From NCBI GenBank assembly GCA_949318235.1, contig OX439132.1:7017534-7081533 (forward strand): DNA of 64,000 nt. Reading direction: 5' to 3'. A program made the translations under genes and the position numbers. The notes beneath the pieces were generated by a model that was not told where the DNA came from, did no database searches, and saw only the letters and a list, made by a program, of their open reading frames with translations. This document shows positions 40,004 to 53,235 of this stretch, in pieces; the stretch's first letter is position 1; the number at the start of each line of letters is the position of its first letter. Origin of the DNA: Ecdyonurus torrentis. Taxonomy: Eukaryota > Arthropoda > Insecta > Ephemeroptera > Heptageniidae.

Positions 40004-41293
40004 GTCAAAAAAATTGACTAGGTGGGGATTACAAAAGTTATAATAACTGACCACAGGGCTTTTATCTTTTATAATTGATCAGCTTAAAAAAAAAATCATA
40101 CAATGAAATTAATCGTGCACAATTTTTGTATGATATTTCATTTACCATTTGATTGGAAAATATTGTCTATGAGTTGTTTTACAGAACAAACTTATTTAAA
40201 ATTGACTTTTTATTATATAATTTTGCGTTATTTAACATTATGTTATATAAAACATAAAAATTCTTAAATTAAGTATAAAGTATTTTTGTGTGTATGAAAA
40301 GTAACGTAAATAATACAGTAAAAAAGGGGTTTCAAATTATATGTCATTAAACTTACGAAATTTGATTCTTTTAACATACAAATAATTGATGATTAATGTT
40401 ACTTTCTAATTATGTTTTAATAATAAAGCTTTGAGCTGGTTTTTGTTGACGTCATGCATAGTAAGTTATGCTTAGTATTATATGAGTATATGACCAAATG
40501 TCGAGTCCTATGCATATACCATATTATCATTGTCTCTGTATTATTTATCGACCGTGTCACAAAAAGGGCGGGTTCACTAACGAAAAGGTGGTGAACCACG
40601 AAATATAATTACCCTGTCATAAGCTAATCAGGGTTATGTTACTGTCAAGTACATGACACTTGTTGCAAGTTGTCTGGAAGAATGAACATGAAATCTTACT
40701 TTCTCATCATTGTAATACTTTGATAATTTTGAATATGTAATTATGTAGAAGTTAACAGTTTTAACTGATTCAAAATTTAGCTTTCGTGTTTTGTTTTTTT
40801 CCCCCCTAACTTTTAGCACTGTCTATACTAATAAAGATAATGAGCAGTTTTGAATATTCTTAAAGTGGAGTGATCACAGACTCAATGTCTTTATCGTCTT
40901 TTCTCATTAAATTTTATTATTATTTTAAAGCTTATTTCGCCAACTACCCATTATGAAATATTAAAGTATAAGTTACTTTCATAATACTGCCAACACGATT
41001 GAAATAAAAATTAAATGTAATATTCTTTAATTCGTTATAATTTTAAATGTTTCATGATAACACCCCATACAATATTTTACATACCTTAGCTTTGGCCAAC
41101 TTGTTAGTCAAGTTACTTGTAAATCTAGGTTCTTCTTATTTTGCAAATCTAGGTTCATTCGACGATCACTTTTTTTAATCAGTTGATGGTCGTACTGTAT
41201 GTAAGATGCATGTATATAATTACGTATAATCAACCGAGAAACGCCTAGCTCCGCCTAATATTTTCATTTTATCACATGGTTTAAATCATATAA

Positions 41294-41297
<4 letters not shown>

Positions 41298-41349
<52 letters not shown>
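41298..41349. repeat. (TA)n microsatellite
   Basis: About 52 bp of TA, flanked by the direct repeat AATCATAT-AAATCG on both sides. Confidence 0.95.
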
Positions 41350-41351
<2 letters not shown>

Positions 41352-41836
41352 TATAATTGATGTATTAAATCATATCAATCGTATAAATGTTTGTAAATGA
41401 GTTTTAAAATTATCATCACAAGCTGATTCAATTAAAATTAGTTACGTTAGCTATATGTAAAGCAATTTCATTGTTTAGTAATACGATTTTAATAGGATTT
41501 TCTTTAACATGTTCAAATTCGTATATTTTAAATACGATTATAATATATTTGTAAAAGTTAAATTCAAAAGAATTTCATGCAACTTTCCCAATCTTTTATA
41601 TAATTTCTATATATAAAAGCTTAGTATGCTAATAATAAGACTGTATAGAAATATATTTTCTGTGAACATGACAAGCTGAACATCAATGAAAGCTATATTG
41701 TGTAATGCCAATGTAGTGAAGAGGGATATAAATTGTGATACTAACTTATGATAGACATTGAAAATCCTCTGGGAATATAATATGACAGCATGAAAAACAA
41801 AGTGTTAATTTTTTATAGCTCGTAACAACAACTGGG

Positions 41837-41872
<36 letters not shown>
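41837..41872. repeat. Poly-A, 36 bases
   Basis: Pure A run. Confidence 0.95.
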
Positions 41873-41873
<1 letters not shown>

Positions 41874-42888
41874 GTGCATAAATACAGTATAATGTGTTTA
41901 TAAATTATTGCGTCGGTATACTATTTTTGTAACAAAATTTGAGACACGCAATGGGCGTTTCAATTGTACACGTACATGTCTTTTGATGCATAATAAATAC
42001 GGTACAGCGCAATACAAATTTTCAACTCTTAACCTGGTAGCTAGTCAATTCAATTTCAAGTAATGTATAAAAATAAAACACACTCTCAATAATTTCCTAT
42101 TTTTGAAACTGTCCTCTTAGCTTTTTTTATACAAACTGCTCCAAAGTCTAAAAAAGTTTAAATAAAGAAGTTACACGTTTGAAATCCAGAAAAAGATTAA
42201 TACATTTTTCACAGGTGCAACACCAAAACAATTATTTTCGTCTGACATAAATAGCTTACTGTGATAAAAGTTACATTCAAGTTGTGTAATATTTTTTTTA
42301 TCGATATAGCTAATTCGAACACTTTGTTTTATGATGATAGGAATTGTATTATTTTCAGGTTAAAGAAAGTAAAATATTTTTTTTTCACTTGATCAACACC
42401 AGTTAAATTTTGAAAAGAAAAAAAAATGAAACTTTAATTAATTTTTTTACTCATAATTATATAAAATTATATTCATAATTTACACACACATACACATTTA
42501 TATTAACTGAGATAATTTTTAGGTTAAAATATTACTTTATTATTCTGTTGAAGTTATTAGGCAAGAAACTTCAATAAAAACCAGAACTTCATAACTAATT
42601 CTTCAAAATTTTAAACAAATTTTATTGCAACATACGTATTTTTTTTTTCATTTTATGTGCAGTCATAACTTTCATTACAGAATATACTTTGACTTACAGT
42701 ATTCTGGATTATTAATTTAATATATTTTTACTTAGAAACTATACTGTCAGTTTGATGATGGAAACGAAAGGAATTAAAGTTTGGAAGTAGTAAACTAAAA
42801 ATGGTAGTTTTATATACCTATAATATACGACCTCTGAAATACTAGAATTTTAAGTTTAAAATCTGAACTAAGATTTGTACTGAGAGTA

Positions 42889-42912
42889 AGAGAGAGAGAG
42901 AGAGAGAGAGAG
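42889..42912. repeat. (GA)n microsatellite
   Basis: Short GA tract of about 24 bp. Confidence 0.9.
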
Positions 42913-43582
42913 TAAAATTTTCAAATAATTCAAAAGATTCCCTTACGGCTAAATCTTCACACTCAAGTAACTTACACGCGTGTTAATTGCAAACTATGAG
43001 AAGTTAGGAATAAAATAAATGATGAAGTTGTATAGAACTTAATAAACCACATCTTATAATGATATAATTTTAATGATATCTAAACTAAATCGATCTACTT
43101 TTAATTATTCTTGGGTTATATCTGGAATAATTAATCATGAATATGCAGCCACTCTATAATATATTCTCGGTACCTTAGTTACCATACAGATTCATATTAC
43201 GTGACCTTTCTCACGGTCTAAAATCCAGGCTTTTATATTTTAAGTAACTTCAATTATAGATGAACTTCTTTTTTACGGTATATCCATTACCAATTAATAT
43301 TAAAGTGAGATGGTACAAAATTTTATAAAGAATATAGTGGTTCTATATTTTAATAGTTTTATATTTTGTTTAAATATAAAATTACTAGCTACTTACGGAA
43401 TACCATTTTGAAAAAAAACGATGGAAAAAATTGTTTAAAAAATTGAATTTGGGTAAAACAGAATACAAAGCGTAAAGTCAAACTTATTTTATTTTATTTC
43501 GTTTTGGTTAAATGCTTATTATTGGTGCGGTGATGAATGGTAAACAAGTCGTAAAATAGCAGAAAATACCTAATAATCTACC

Positions 43583-43922
43583 TTAAAGGAATATACCAGA
43601 GAAAAACATAAAACATATTACAAAACACTTCATGGGATCTACATAAATAACATTAGTTTGTCTCAAAACCCAACTGTAGCCCCGTAGCAGTGACCAAAAA
43701 ATTCATTTTATGCAACCCGCACAACATTTTCATACTAATTTTTGCATGTTTCTGACGTCATAAACATAAATTTTTACGCAAATGGCATAGTTTACAGTTT
43801 TTTCACGCTCTCTCGAGGAGCTACATTGACATTCTGGTAAAAATTGTCATCAGTTTTGAAGATTCCATTTCGTGTTTATTCATTAAAAAGCACATGTGGT
43901 TTTATGTGGTCTATGGCTTTAA
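43583..43922 (-). mobile_element. Family A copy 6, TTAA-type non-autonomous DNA transposon
   Basis: About 340 bp in reverse orientation, from TTAAAGGAATATACC to GGTCTATGGCTTTAA. TGACGTCA is at 43753-43760 and TGCAACCCGCACAACATTTT is intact. A further TTAAAGGGCCATCC word about ten bases beyond the right end (43927) may be a remnant of another TTAA insertion. Confidence 0.85.
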
Positions 43923-45051
43923 AACATTAAAGGGCCATCCTTGAAGGGAATGTTGAATAATCTATTGCCAAAGAAAGGTACAATTTTAATGTCTTACTTA
44001 TTTAAATGTTGAAGCTAATAAAAAATTACGACAAATGTACGCCAGTATTTAAAGGAAAGATTGTTCGCAAGGAAATAAAGAAATGACAAGATGGTCAGAA
44101 CATCATAAAAACTTATAGATTTTTACCCCCTCAATCACAGTTTGTAAAATTTACATTTTATTTTGAAGCTTTTTTTTTATATATATATACATTTTTATGT
44201 AGTATCTATAACTTCCTTTTTTTTTAAAGTTAATCATACGAGTAGATGTAAAATTAAATCCAATTTCAATATTTACACAAAACACGCACACGTGATTGCG
44301 TCTAAAATTGGATAAAATTTACATATCATTAAATAATTTCTACACACAAATTGGAACTGCACTATTGGCTAACTTTGTTTATATTTATAGTAACCGTAGC
44401 TACCTTGGGATAATCTATCAATTTTATGTTCAATATCTACATTATATCAAATATTGATGTATTAATTTAAATATATTATTATTATTATTATTTAGAAATA
44501 TCAGTAGGAAATAAAACCTTTTTTTCCCCCATGTTTTGTATCGACAGAGGAGTATTATGCTGACATATACATTATATATAATTATTGTAATTCAATTCCC
44601 TCTGCTGATTTATTAGTACAGACTTTCTAATTATAAAATTTAAATAACATGCAATATAATTAAAATATTCTATGATATGTTTATTTTAATTACTGAATTA
44701 TGTGTTCATTGAAAAAGATTTTGTTTGAATAATTTTACTGTAAATATTACATATTATTTCAAAACTTTTGATAATATTTACGACTTTTACTTTTTGTGGC
44801 CTCTTTAGAAATTTAAAAACCATTTATTATCATTATTATTATATTTTAAAATTTCAACGCAATTTTTCAGGTAATTATTATATATTTTGATTTTCTTTTG
44901 TAAATAGTAACAATAGCTGTTATGAAACCTTGATTATATAATGTTTGCATATTTTTTGGCAAAATTATCGTAAAGTATACATTTTTTTATTTAAATTAAT
45001 TATTGAACACGTTGGTTTTGTAGTAATAACTTTATTAAGGTAATGCTTTGG

Positions 45052-45102
<51 letters not shown>

Positions 45103-45717
45103 AAAAACCTAACGATAATATTAAAATGTGAAAATTTGTACACCTGTAAATAGACCAAGAATGATAATTATAAATTGTTGTGGCAAAAACTGAATTTTGT
45201 TACTTTAGACATATATTTGATTATTTTAGTAAAACCATTTTTTTCTTGATAATGAAACTAGTGTTTAAAAAGTAGTGAACAAAATTTTCAGTAATGTATC
45301 AATAACTACTGTAACAATTCACTTTATTGTATTACTTGCTCTAATTATTTAGTAAATATGATATTAGGTTTTGAAATTTAGAGAACAATTAAAAAATATA
45401 TGTATATAATTATACTGTATATAAAATTTCAAATATTTGTTTATAAAATATATTATTTAAATCTAAAAAAAAAAAAATGATTACAATAAAAATACTCAAT
45501 CTTTAGCACTTATTGTAAAGATTTTCAAATTCAATATTCTCTGCATGATATATCATAGAAACTTATAGCAATTTTTGCTTAAAAATCGTAAATCGTTTTA
45601 AGCTAGGCATAAGCAATAAGACATAAATTCAAGATGTATGATATTATATCATAAAGACTGGTGTATTGGGAATCCTATAACAATAAACATTGAAAAATGT
45701 TTAAGTATACGTATATT

Positions 45718-45750
<33 letters not shown>
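43923..45750. other. No gene recognised
   Basis: AT-rich filler with one TC tract and a TA tract leading into the 45.8-kb MITE. Confidence 0.55.
45054..45096. repeat. (TC)n microsatellite
   Basis: About 43 bp of TC. Confidence 0.95.
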
Positions 45751-45911
45751 CGAGGGTGCTCCGCTATAATGTCCTAAGTCCACTTGACCTTGAAAAATAA
45801 AAAATCGTCGGATCAACCCCAAATTTTGGATTTATCCATTTCAGGTCATTTGCAGCAAAAAATATTTTTCAAGGTCAAATGGACTTAGGACATTATAGCG
45901 GAGCACCCTCG
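45751..45911. mobile_element. Mariner-like MITE inside a TA microsatellite
   Basis: 161 bp with inverted ends of about 49 bp and one mismatch, beginning CGAGGGTGCTCCGCTATAAT. It is flanked on both sides by (TA)n (about 45717-45750 and 45912-45937), as expected for a TA-targeting transposon. CGAGGGTG-type ends are common in mariner elements. There is no gene inside. The high arm identity suggests recent insertion. Confidence 0.8.
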
Positions 45912-46273
45912 ATATATATATATATATATATATATACATAAAAATCAACATTATATTGTTATATCGCAAAGGTAGATGAAAAAAAATTGGTAAGCCACAA
46001 AAGTTTTATATTATAGTACAAAGACCTCAAAAGTCAGCAAAATATAAAAGAAGAAGAAGAAAAAAAGGTTAAATTGAAAAACGATATGTCTGCAAACTTT
46101 TTGTTATGTTTACATCAAATAAATAACTTCTGCTTGCTGCGAGTAGATGGTTTTTCAAATAAGCAAAACATTTCTTTTTATACAATTAAATTTACTTCAA
46201 TATAGTACAGTGAGTATGTTATGTATACAATTCTGATAATGTCATATATATACCATAATGTATAGTATATATA

Positions 46274-46761
46274 TGTTGGCAACCATTGCCGAATTCGCTC
46301 ATTGGCCGAAATAAGTGACCACGTCGCGGCGTGGCAATGCATTTTTGCCAAGATCCGAAATGCATCGTAATTTTGACCACGTTGCGGAGTGGTTTTTAAC
46401 AAATGCTAAATTTTTGGCAAATACATTTTAGCCAGTTCGTGGAGTGGTTTTTGGTAATTGCCACGCTGCAGCGTGGTCAAAATGTTTAATACGCAGGTTA
46501 CGATATTCGGTATAAGTATGAATAATATCATATATTTTTTTATTATTATAACACATTGTTTTATATTATGGTTTTCAGTTAATTAAAATATCTATAAATT
46601 TATAAAAATGATTTCTTATTAAATTTGACAAAAAAAATTGTCTAAGGTCAACATTACGATGTATAAGTGCTGAATTTCGGATCTTGGCAAAATTGCATTG
46701 CCACGCTGCGACGTGGTCACCTATTTCGGCCAATGAGCGAATTCGGCAATGGTTGCCAACA
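46274..46761. mobile_element. 488-bp MITE with ~88-bp inverted ends
   Basis: The ends TGTTGGCAACCATTGCCG and CGGCAATGGTTGCCAACA extend as inverted repeats for about 88 bp with about four mismatches. TATA flanks both ends. The interior carries several GACCACG-YGC-CGTGG words, some of them small palindromes. The open frames on its arms (74 and 83 codons) are arm translations and not genes. The superfamily is unclear; a TA or TATA target is likely. Confidence 0.8.
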
Positions 46762-49712
46762 TATACATATACAAAAATTATAACAATGATAAAATATGTT
46801 TTGTTAGGTTTCAAATTTAAAATCACTTGCTGTGAATTTAAATAATAACTCTTTATTAAATTGTTTCATACTTCATGGAAATTTTATCGTTATTTATTTA
46901 TTCAAACTTTTTTTGCTTTTTTTTTTACCAATATTTCTCCTGCTTTTAATTTAATCACAAACTAAAAATCTTCTCCTCAAATAAAAATCTCAACAGATAT
47001 TTTTTTAAATTGAACATGAAGAGCAAAATAAAAAAAATTTTAATGTTTGTTATATATTATTTTCAATCAACAAACATTAGGTAACATTACATTTCTTTTA
47101 CGAAAGAAATTCACTGATCGTGTAAATAAAAAATTAGTTAGAACCAAAGTGATCATTTTTCTTACAGAGATTAGAAATATTTATTAACGATTAGTAATTT
47201 TGATATACTGTACTATAATTTTAAATCTATATATTGCGTGCTATGAAAACAATCAATTTAATATTGTTTATGTTTTTATAAGATTTTTTTTTATATATAT
47301 ATTTTTATATTTATTTTGGTCACTATGACGTCAGAATTTTCTTTGCGAGTTCATTGAAGTGATGGCCAACTTTGTCTCTTTTCTTCTGAATGCAATTTTT
47401 TTTTTCTTTTCTCGTGTCTTAAATCAAATTATCTCTTCTATAACCTTCCTAAAGTTGCTCACTTACTCTTTCACTCCTTTCAGTTTAAGATCAGATAAAT
47501 AAAAGTTCTCATATAAAACTTCCGTTGTTAAATTCAAAATAGAATTTCACCTTCACGATGTTTATTTATAGTTTAAAAGTTTTTAATTCAATAATATAAT
47601 ATTAATAAAGTTCTATAGTTACTGAAATATAATTTTAAAAACAAACAAACATAATTTTTACGTCCAAAAAGTTCAATTCGATAGTTTATAAAATAACTAA
47701 CTACAATGAAATTAGATGAAAATAAAATACTACCTCTATTCTTTTTATATTTCAATTATTATTTTTAATTAATGCGATATTTTTTATAAATATTTTACAG
47801 GTATACATTTGTTTCATTTTTTTTTTCTGTAAAAGTCTATTGCTAATATATATTTCAAAATGGGAAAAAATATATTTGGTTGAATCTCTTGCATCTAGAC
47901 TAATTATTCAGTAAATTAATTTTTTATTTGTTAGTTCAAAAATTTTCCAAGCCAACTAACAAAAACGTAATTTTATGCTTCAATAATTACAGGTTTGTTT
48001 TAATTACTACGTTTTTTTTATAATAAAAAAAAAAAAAACGATTGATTTTAATAATATAACTTTAATCAAGCTCTTCAAAACTGTAAACAAAATATCATGA
48101 GTGTTTGTAGTGTAAATAAATTAGAATTTATCGTAAATAAAACGTCGATCTATTATTTGTAATCTATGATATTGTTATGTATGATGAGAGTTGAGATAAA
48201 TAGTTTAATTATAAACATAGAAATAGTTTATTGATGAGTTGCGTATAACAATAATTATGTTATCTGTTATGCGTGTCTTAGAGATGCGTCGTACTGTACA
48301 GTATTGTAACACGTTTTAATGTTTAGTTTCATAATAATTATGTATCATCTTACATCTTGTGCATTAAGTTATTATTATTATCACCAAGTTTAGTAATACA
48401 TCACTTTAAGTACTCAAGACTCGGTACGATACGCTTACCCAACAATCCAAAACAACATCACACTTCATTTACTTTATTTGTGACAATATTTAGGGTTGTA
48501 TTTAGATTTGTAACTCAAAATCTAAAGAGAAAACATCAAAACTTCATCATACCATTTGAAAGTTAATAGTAACTATGATAACGTTTGTAGAATTCGTGAC
48601 AAGATAAGAGAGAAAATAATCATTTAAATTAACATGGGCTATTGTGGGATTAAAACTTAAAAAATTATAATTTGAAATCTAGCATTGTGACTCCCCATTT
48701 TTTTTTTTTTTTTTTTTTTTTTTTATTTATTTATTTACTTTTTTTTTACACTTTTGAAGCTACCTTATCCTAATGTATCACTGTTCAAATTTCAGGTTTT
48801 TCTTTCTTTAATTACAACATTTTAGTCAATACCAACAAAAAAAAAAAAAAAAAAAAAAAAAACTGCATAGTATATGTGAACGAATTTATATGAATGCCAA
48901 ATTGAGACAATTACGAGTTATCTTTAAAAATAAATGTTTTTTCCATTTATTACCTTTTTAATTTTAGAGAAAGAGTTATTCAATTTCAACAACAATTGAA
49001 ATTACTTATTGATTTGTTACCATGAGCGTCATGATTTCTTCAGAGTAAAGTGATATATTATATAACATCATGCAGTAGAAAATATATTACAACTTAAAAT
49101 ACCATGAGATAGGTTATGTTAGGGCTAACTTCTAATTTACATACGTATGAAATTTTGATTGCTATCAACGTACTGTATAACATTTTCTCGCCTCAATATG
49201 AGTATTATAGTAAATTGAGTAGCATGTGTGGCAGTTCATTTAAATCAAACTTATTTATGTGTGTGTGTGCTGCCACAACGTATAAACTGACTATATATTA
49301 TCATGATTCCTTTTAACTTTGTGACCTTATTTTAATTAACTTATAATAAACTATGATACTAATTTTAGTTTCTGTAGTTATTATTATCATTATAAAGGTA
49401 TATTCACACAGTGCAATGTTTTCAGAGTCAAATAAATTTGATTACATGTAATTTCCATTAAACTTTCTTTTAATTAAGTACATACACTTCTCCCAAAACT
49501 AGTTCGAGCGGATACAGTGTAATTAACTATGTAAAGTCAACTGTGATTGGCGAGTAGGTTTATAACACGCTCTCTGATTTGTTTAACACCGCGGATACAG
49601 CTTTTGGCGGGAACGACCTTGTTTTGGCCGTAGATTATATTGTACACACGATTGTGATAATATATTTTACCATTAAAAATTTTGCTCCAAAATGTACAAT
49701 GACATTTTGATT
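46762..49712. other. No gene recognised
   Basis: AT-rich. TGACGTCA at 47326 is followed by ATGGCCAAC at 47362 opening a 46-codon, T-driven hydrophobic frame, not called as a gene. Poly-T at 48700 and poly-A at 48838 flank ordinary AT-rich DNA. Confidence 0.55.
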
Positions 49713-49890
49713 GCTTATGTTTACTCAAAAAGCGGAAAAGGAAATGTCCGGAAGAGGAGACCACGTGACGGTAAAAGTGGGAGAAAAGTTGGTGCCAGCA
49801 GCAAGCTAGGCCTGAGCTACCTCCCACTTTTACCGTCACGTGGTTTCCTCTTTCGGCACTTCCTTTTCCGCATTTTGAGTAAACATAAAC
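49713..49890 (+). mobile_element. Family H hairpin copy 1
   Basis: 178-bp palindrome bounded by GCTTATGTTTACTC and GAGTAAACATAAAC. The arms carry, symmetrically, a GTTTAC word, GGAA-rich ETS-like words (CCGGAAG), CACGTG and GGTAAAAGTGGGAG. The loop reads GCCAGCAGCAAGCTAGGCCT. Open frames on both strands here are only translations of the palindrome. It abuts copy 2. Confidence 0.8.
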
Positions 49891-49893
49891 AAT

Positions 49894-50070
49894 CTTTATG
49901 TAAACTTATAAAAATAGGAAAGGGAAGTGCCGGAAGCGGAAATCACGTGACGGTAAAAGTGGAGAAAACTTCGCGCTAGCAGGAAGCTAGGTCTGAGCTC
50001 CTCCCACTTTTAACACCACGTGGTTTCCTTTTCCGGCACTTCCTTTTCCGCTTTTTAGCTTTACATAAGC
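49894..50070 (+). mobile_element. Family H hairpin copy 2
   Basis: 177 bp, with TATGTAAACTTATAAAAATA at the left and AGCTTTACATAAGC at the right. The most diverged copy: the arms differ more, and the loop is AGCAGGAAGCTAGGTCTGAG. It still holds CACGTG in each arm. It lies three bases after copy 1, forming a tandem pair. Confidence 0.75.
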
Positions 50071-50531
50071 GGTCTGTTATTCTTATGGGAAAAATACGTG
50101 TTGCATTTGAATGTTAAAATATTTCATCATAGTTGTGTGTACACTGTACAGTATAAAAATAATGCTCCGCGTGAATAATAGCGATATTATAAAATAATTG
50201 GAATAAATGGAATTTACACTACATTATACTTTTTGCTGTTTTTTTTTTTTAAATTGTTAAAAATTATATATATGAAATACCGAGAGAATAGTATCAGATA
50301 TCAATTATTGAAATGAGCTTTTGGTATTTATAAATTAAAAATGGTATTACGTAATAAACCCCATTGATGTGGTGGAAAACAATATAAATATATGACCAAA
50401 TATTTAAAATGAAGCCTACAAGCTTATGAATTACATTAATATATATAATATATATTTTTAAACTTTATTTGGTATTTTAAACACTTAATTTTTTAATATT
50501 TAACTCACGGAATTGTTATAACTAACTGTGC

Positions 50532-50684
50532 TGTACAGTCTTTTTACTAACAAAATTTATTTCTATTGGCTTATGGCCATACAACGCAATCAGATGGAGA
50601 TTTCAGTTGACATGAAACTCCATTTAAATACATGTTATTTCCATATGCCAATAGAAATCAATTTTTTATTAAAATGACTGTACA
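50532..50684 (+). mobile_element. Family J copy 2, TGTACAG-ended MITE, 153 bp
   Basis: Ends TGTACAGTCTTTTTACTAAC and AAAATGACTGTACA, with TTCTATTGGC and GCCAATAGAA further in as inverted repeats. The TA inside TGTACAG may be the target site (TA|CAGTC), as for Tc1/mariner-type elements. It lies between hairpins 2 and 3. Confidence 0.7.
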
Positions 50685-50832
50685 TTACAACATAGTTATG
50701 CACTACTATAAAATAATATTTCCTTGTAAGATGTCTACTTTTGTACTATATTATAAAATAAAGTACCCTCACAGTAGATTTTTATTTATTGAGTAGTGAA
50801 AAGTAACTTTGCTTCACAACATAGTAGTGATT

Positions 50833-51010
50833 GTTTATGTTTACTCAAAATGCGGAAGAGGAAGTGGCCAGAAGAGGAAACCACGTGACGGTAAAAGTGG
50901 GAGAAAAAGTGGTGCCAGCAGCAAGCTAGGCCTGAGCTACCTCCCACTTTTACCATCACGTGGTTTCCTCTTCTGGCACTTCCTTTTCCGCATTTTGAGT
51001 AAACATAAGC
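50833..51010 (+). mobile_element. Family H hairpin copy 3
   Basis: 178 bp, same orientation and loop as copy 1 (GCCAGCAGCAAGCTAGGCCT). Both arms have CCAGAAG where other copies have CCGGAAG, so the two arms share a change not seen elsewhere. Confidence 0.8.
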
Positions 51011-51269
51011 GGTCAATATAAACAATCATGGAATACATATTGTAGTTGACTCTTTATTCGCATGTCTCCATACACAGCATTCATAATAATATTAATGAAG
51101 AAGGTTACCGACTGGTAGTAGACAAAAGAGGAACGTTATTTTCATAGCTATTCTTTTTACGTTATTTATATCCAGCAAAACAGTTAATACTATAAATTTC
51201 AAATGAAATTAAAAGATTTTTTTTCCGAAAAAGACTTTTAATAATATTTTTAATTTAAAAAAGTTTCTA

Positions 51270-51477
51270 ATTTGATTTTAAGTTGGCGCTCAAATTTAAA
51301 ATTTCCCATTTACATGTTATCCTTAAAATGGAATAGCTTAAATATTCAAACGTATTTGCGTGTGTTTGACGTAACTAAATTTTTTAGTAACATTTCATCT
51401 TTATACTTATTCACATTCATTTTATATATCGTGACTGTTTAGTTTGTGAGATATCAGCCGGTCACCTACTCCCTTAA
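51270..51477. mobile_element. Family C copy 2, right end only recognised
   Basis: GAGATATCAGCCGGTCACC followed by TACTCCCTTAA (to 51477) matches the right end of the 29.3-kb element, including the GAGATAT lead-in. The left boundary is not visible and the start given is arbitrary. Its terminal TTAA is shared with the next element. Confidence 0.45.
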
Positions 51478-51800
51478 AAAGGAAGTTCAGGATTATTGGA
51501 TTCTTCAATGATAGATAGTGAGAAGAACTGTTCATAAACTCACCATGACCCAAAGCCCTTCCGTAGCCTCATGGTGGTCCCTTAAACTTGCGCTCATCCT
51601 GCGAGATATGCAACCCGCTACAACAGTTTCTATCGTAAAGCCGTAACTATGACGTAATAGATACGGGAAGGGTTGCATATCTCGCAGGATGATCACGAGT
51701 TTGCGGGTCTACGGAAGGGCTTTGGGTCATCATATGGACAGTTCATCTCATTATCTAACATTGAAGAAGCCATGTTGTAGCCCCTGAACTTTCTCTTTAA
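51474..51800. mobile_element. Family D, 327-bp fold-back TTAA element
   Basis: Ends TTAAAAAGGAAGTTCAGG and CCTGAACTTTCTCTTTAA. The arms extend inward as a long imperfect palindrome: GACCCAAAGCCCTTCCGTAG near 51548 pairs with its inverse near 51709-51728, and ATCCTGCGAGATATGCAACC pairs with its inverse near 51670-51690. It shares ATGCAACCCGC-ACAACA and a following TGACGT word with family A. No reading frame is present. Confidence 0.75.
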
Positions 51801-53235
51801 TACACAACTTTCATGCTTTCTTACCTTTTTTTTTAAAAAAAAGAAGCTTATTAGAGCAATTTACATAACTTAGTAAACATATTATAAATAAAATATGGTC
51901 CAATAAAACAAAATGGTCAGGTTTCTTGATAAGGTTAGCAAAACATACTAAGTCTTTGATTTTGTTATTTCAGTCGGTACAGACTTATAAACACTTTTTG
52001 TTACACATTTTCATTTAAATAAATTTATGACTTTAGTATAAAAATTATTAGGTTGGAAAAGTTTCTTCCTACATTATTAATATCCATCACAAGCTTGTAA
52101 ATCTCGTACACTGTGTGATAAATGATCATACAAATAATAGAAGCTTCTATATGAAATATCATATATTTTAATAATATTGTAAAACTATACTATTTTTACT
52201 TGGTTATTAAATATATAATAAGGAGCTTATAAATTAGTTTGAAAATAAAAATCACTGGAGGCTTATATGATTATAAAACCCTCGTTTTAGAGGTAATGAG
52301 CATGTATGTAGTATAAACCTAAAAATATGCTCTAAAGAACTAAAACCACTGTAACTTTTGTGTACGCAAACATATGGGGTCATTGAAGTATAAGCTTTAT
52401 TTCTTAAGCTTTAGATTATTTATGTACTCAACCACAAGAGAAAACTATAAAAGTTAAAAATAAAAAAGCTTTTGTACTTTGAAATATATACATATATTTA
52501 TTTTTCTTAACTTTATGATGCTATTACACAATCGTCTTGTCCCTATTTTATTTTCTACTATATAACCAATCGCATGATCAAAATCATAATAAATTTATCT
52601 ATTTTTCTTAGAAATGTAATCAATTATTGACCAATCTTCTTTTAGACATTCAATACAAGTATTGAAATGTCTCTTAAATTGATTTTATATTACTCAGTTG
52701 CATCATTAATAAGAATTTCTATAGTACTTTTAGATTATTGTATTTATTAATAGTACACTTGCTACAATTGTTTTTAGAATATATTTTTTTATATACTTTA
52801 TAGGTTTCTGTGTCATTGATTCTAAAAATAATTATTTTTATACTAACGTCATATTCAGTGAAACGTATGTAATTATATGTAGTGCATGGCACTGCAGCTA
52901 TTGACAAATATAATGAGATAGATCACTATAGGCTGTCACAAAGTAATTGACATGTGTTTATAATCGATATATCATATTATGTCAATATCTATTTTATATC
53001 ACTTTTAATATATTGAATGCAAAATTCAAGAATAATTTATTCATGTGTAAATTTTATATTGCAGAATTTAAATAAGCTTTAACAGTAGTGTAAAAATATG
53101 ATTTTAAGTTTATGTACAGAGTTCTTGTATTGCTGCTTTAATTGTAGGAGATTGGAAAATAAACTATTTTGAATTTTGAAATTGAATTTATAAAATTAAA
53201 TAAAATTAATATTTTTTTAAAGGCATATTTTTAGT

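Larger units (their letters stand above)
40004..43582. other. No gene recognised
   Basis: AT-rich with one TA tract, one poly-A and one GA tract. TGACGTCA at 40447. A small direct repeat AAATCTAGGTTC occurs near 41121 and 41145. Confidence 0.55.

Noticed and set aside
46178..46826. Two minus-strand frames of 74 and 83 codons
   Set aside because: They run over the inverted arms of the 46.3-kb MITE.
47362..47502. 46-codon hydrophobic frame starting ATGGCCAAC
   Set aside because: Good start context, but the hydrophobicity comes from a T run and no splice or conservation signal supports it.
49537..51025. Several 70-100-codon frames on both strands
   Set aside because: All are arm translations of the family H palindromes, which explains why similar peptides appear on both strands.
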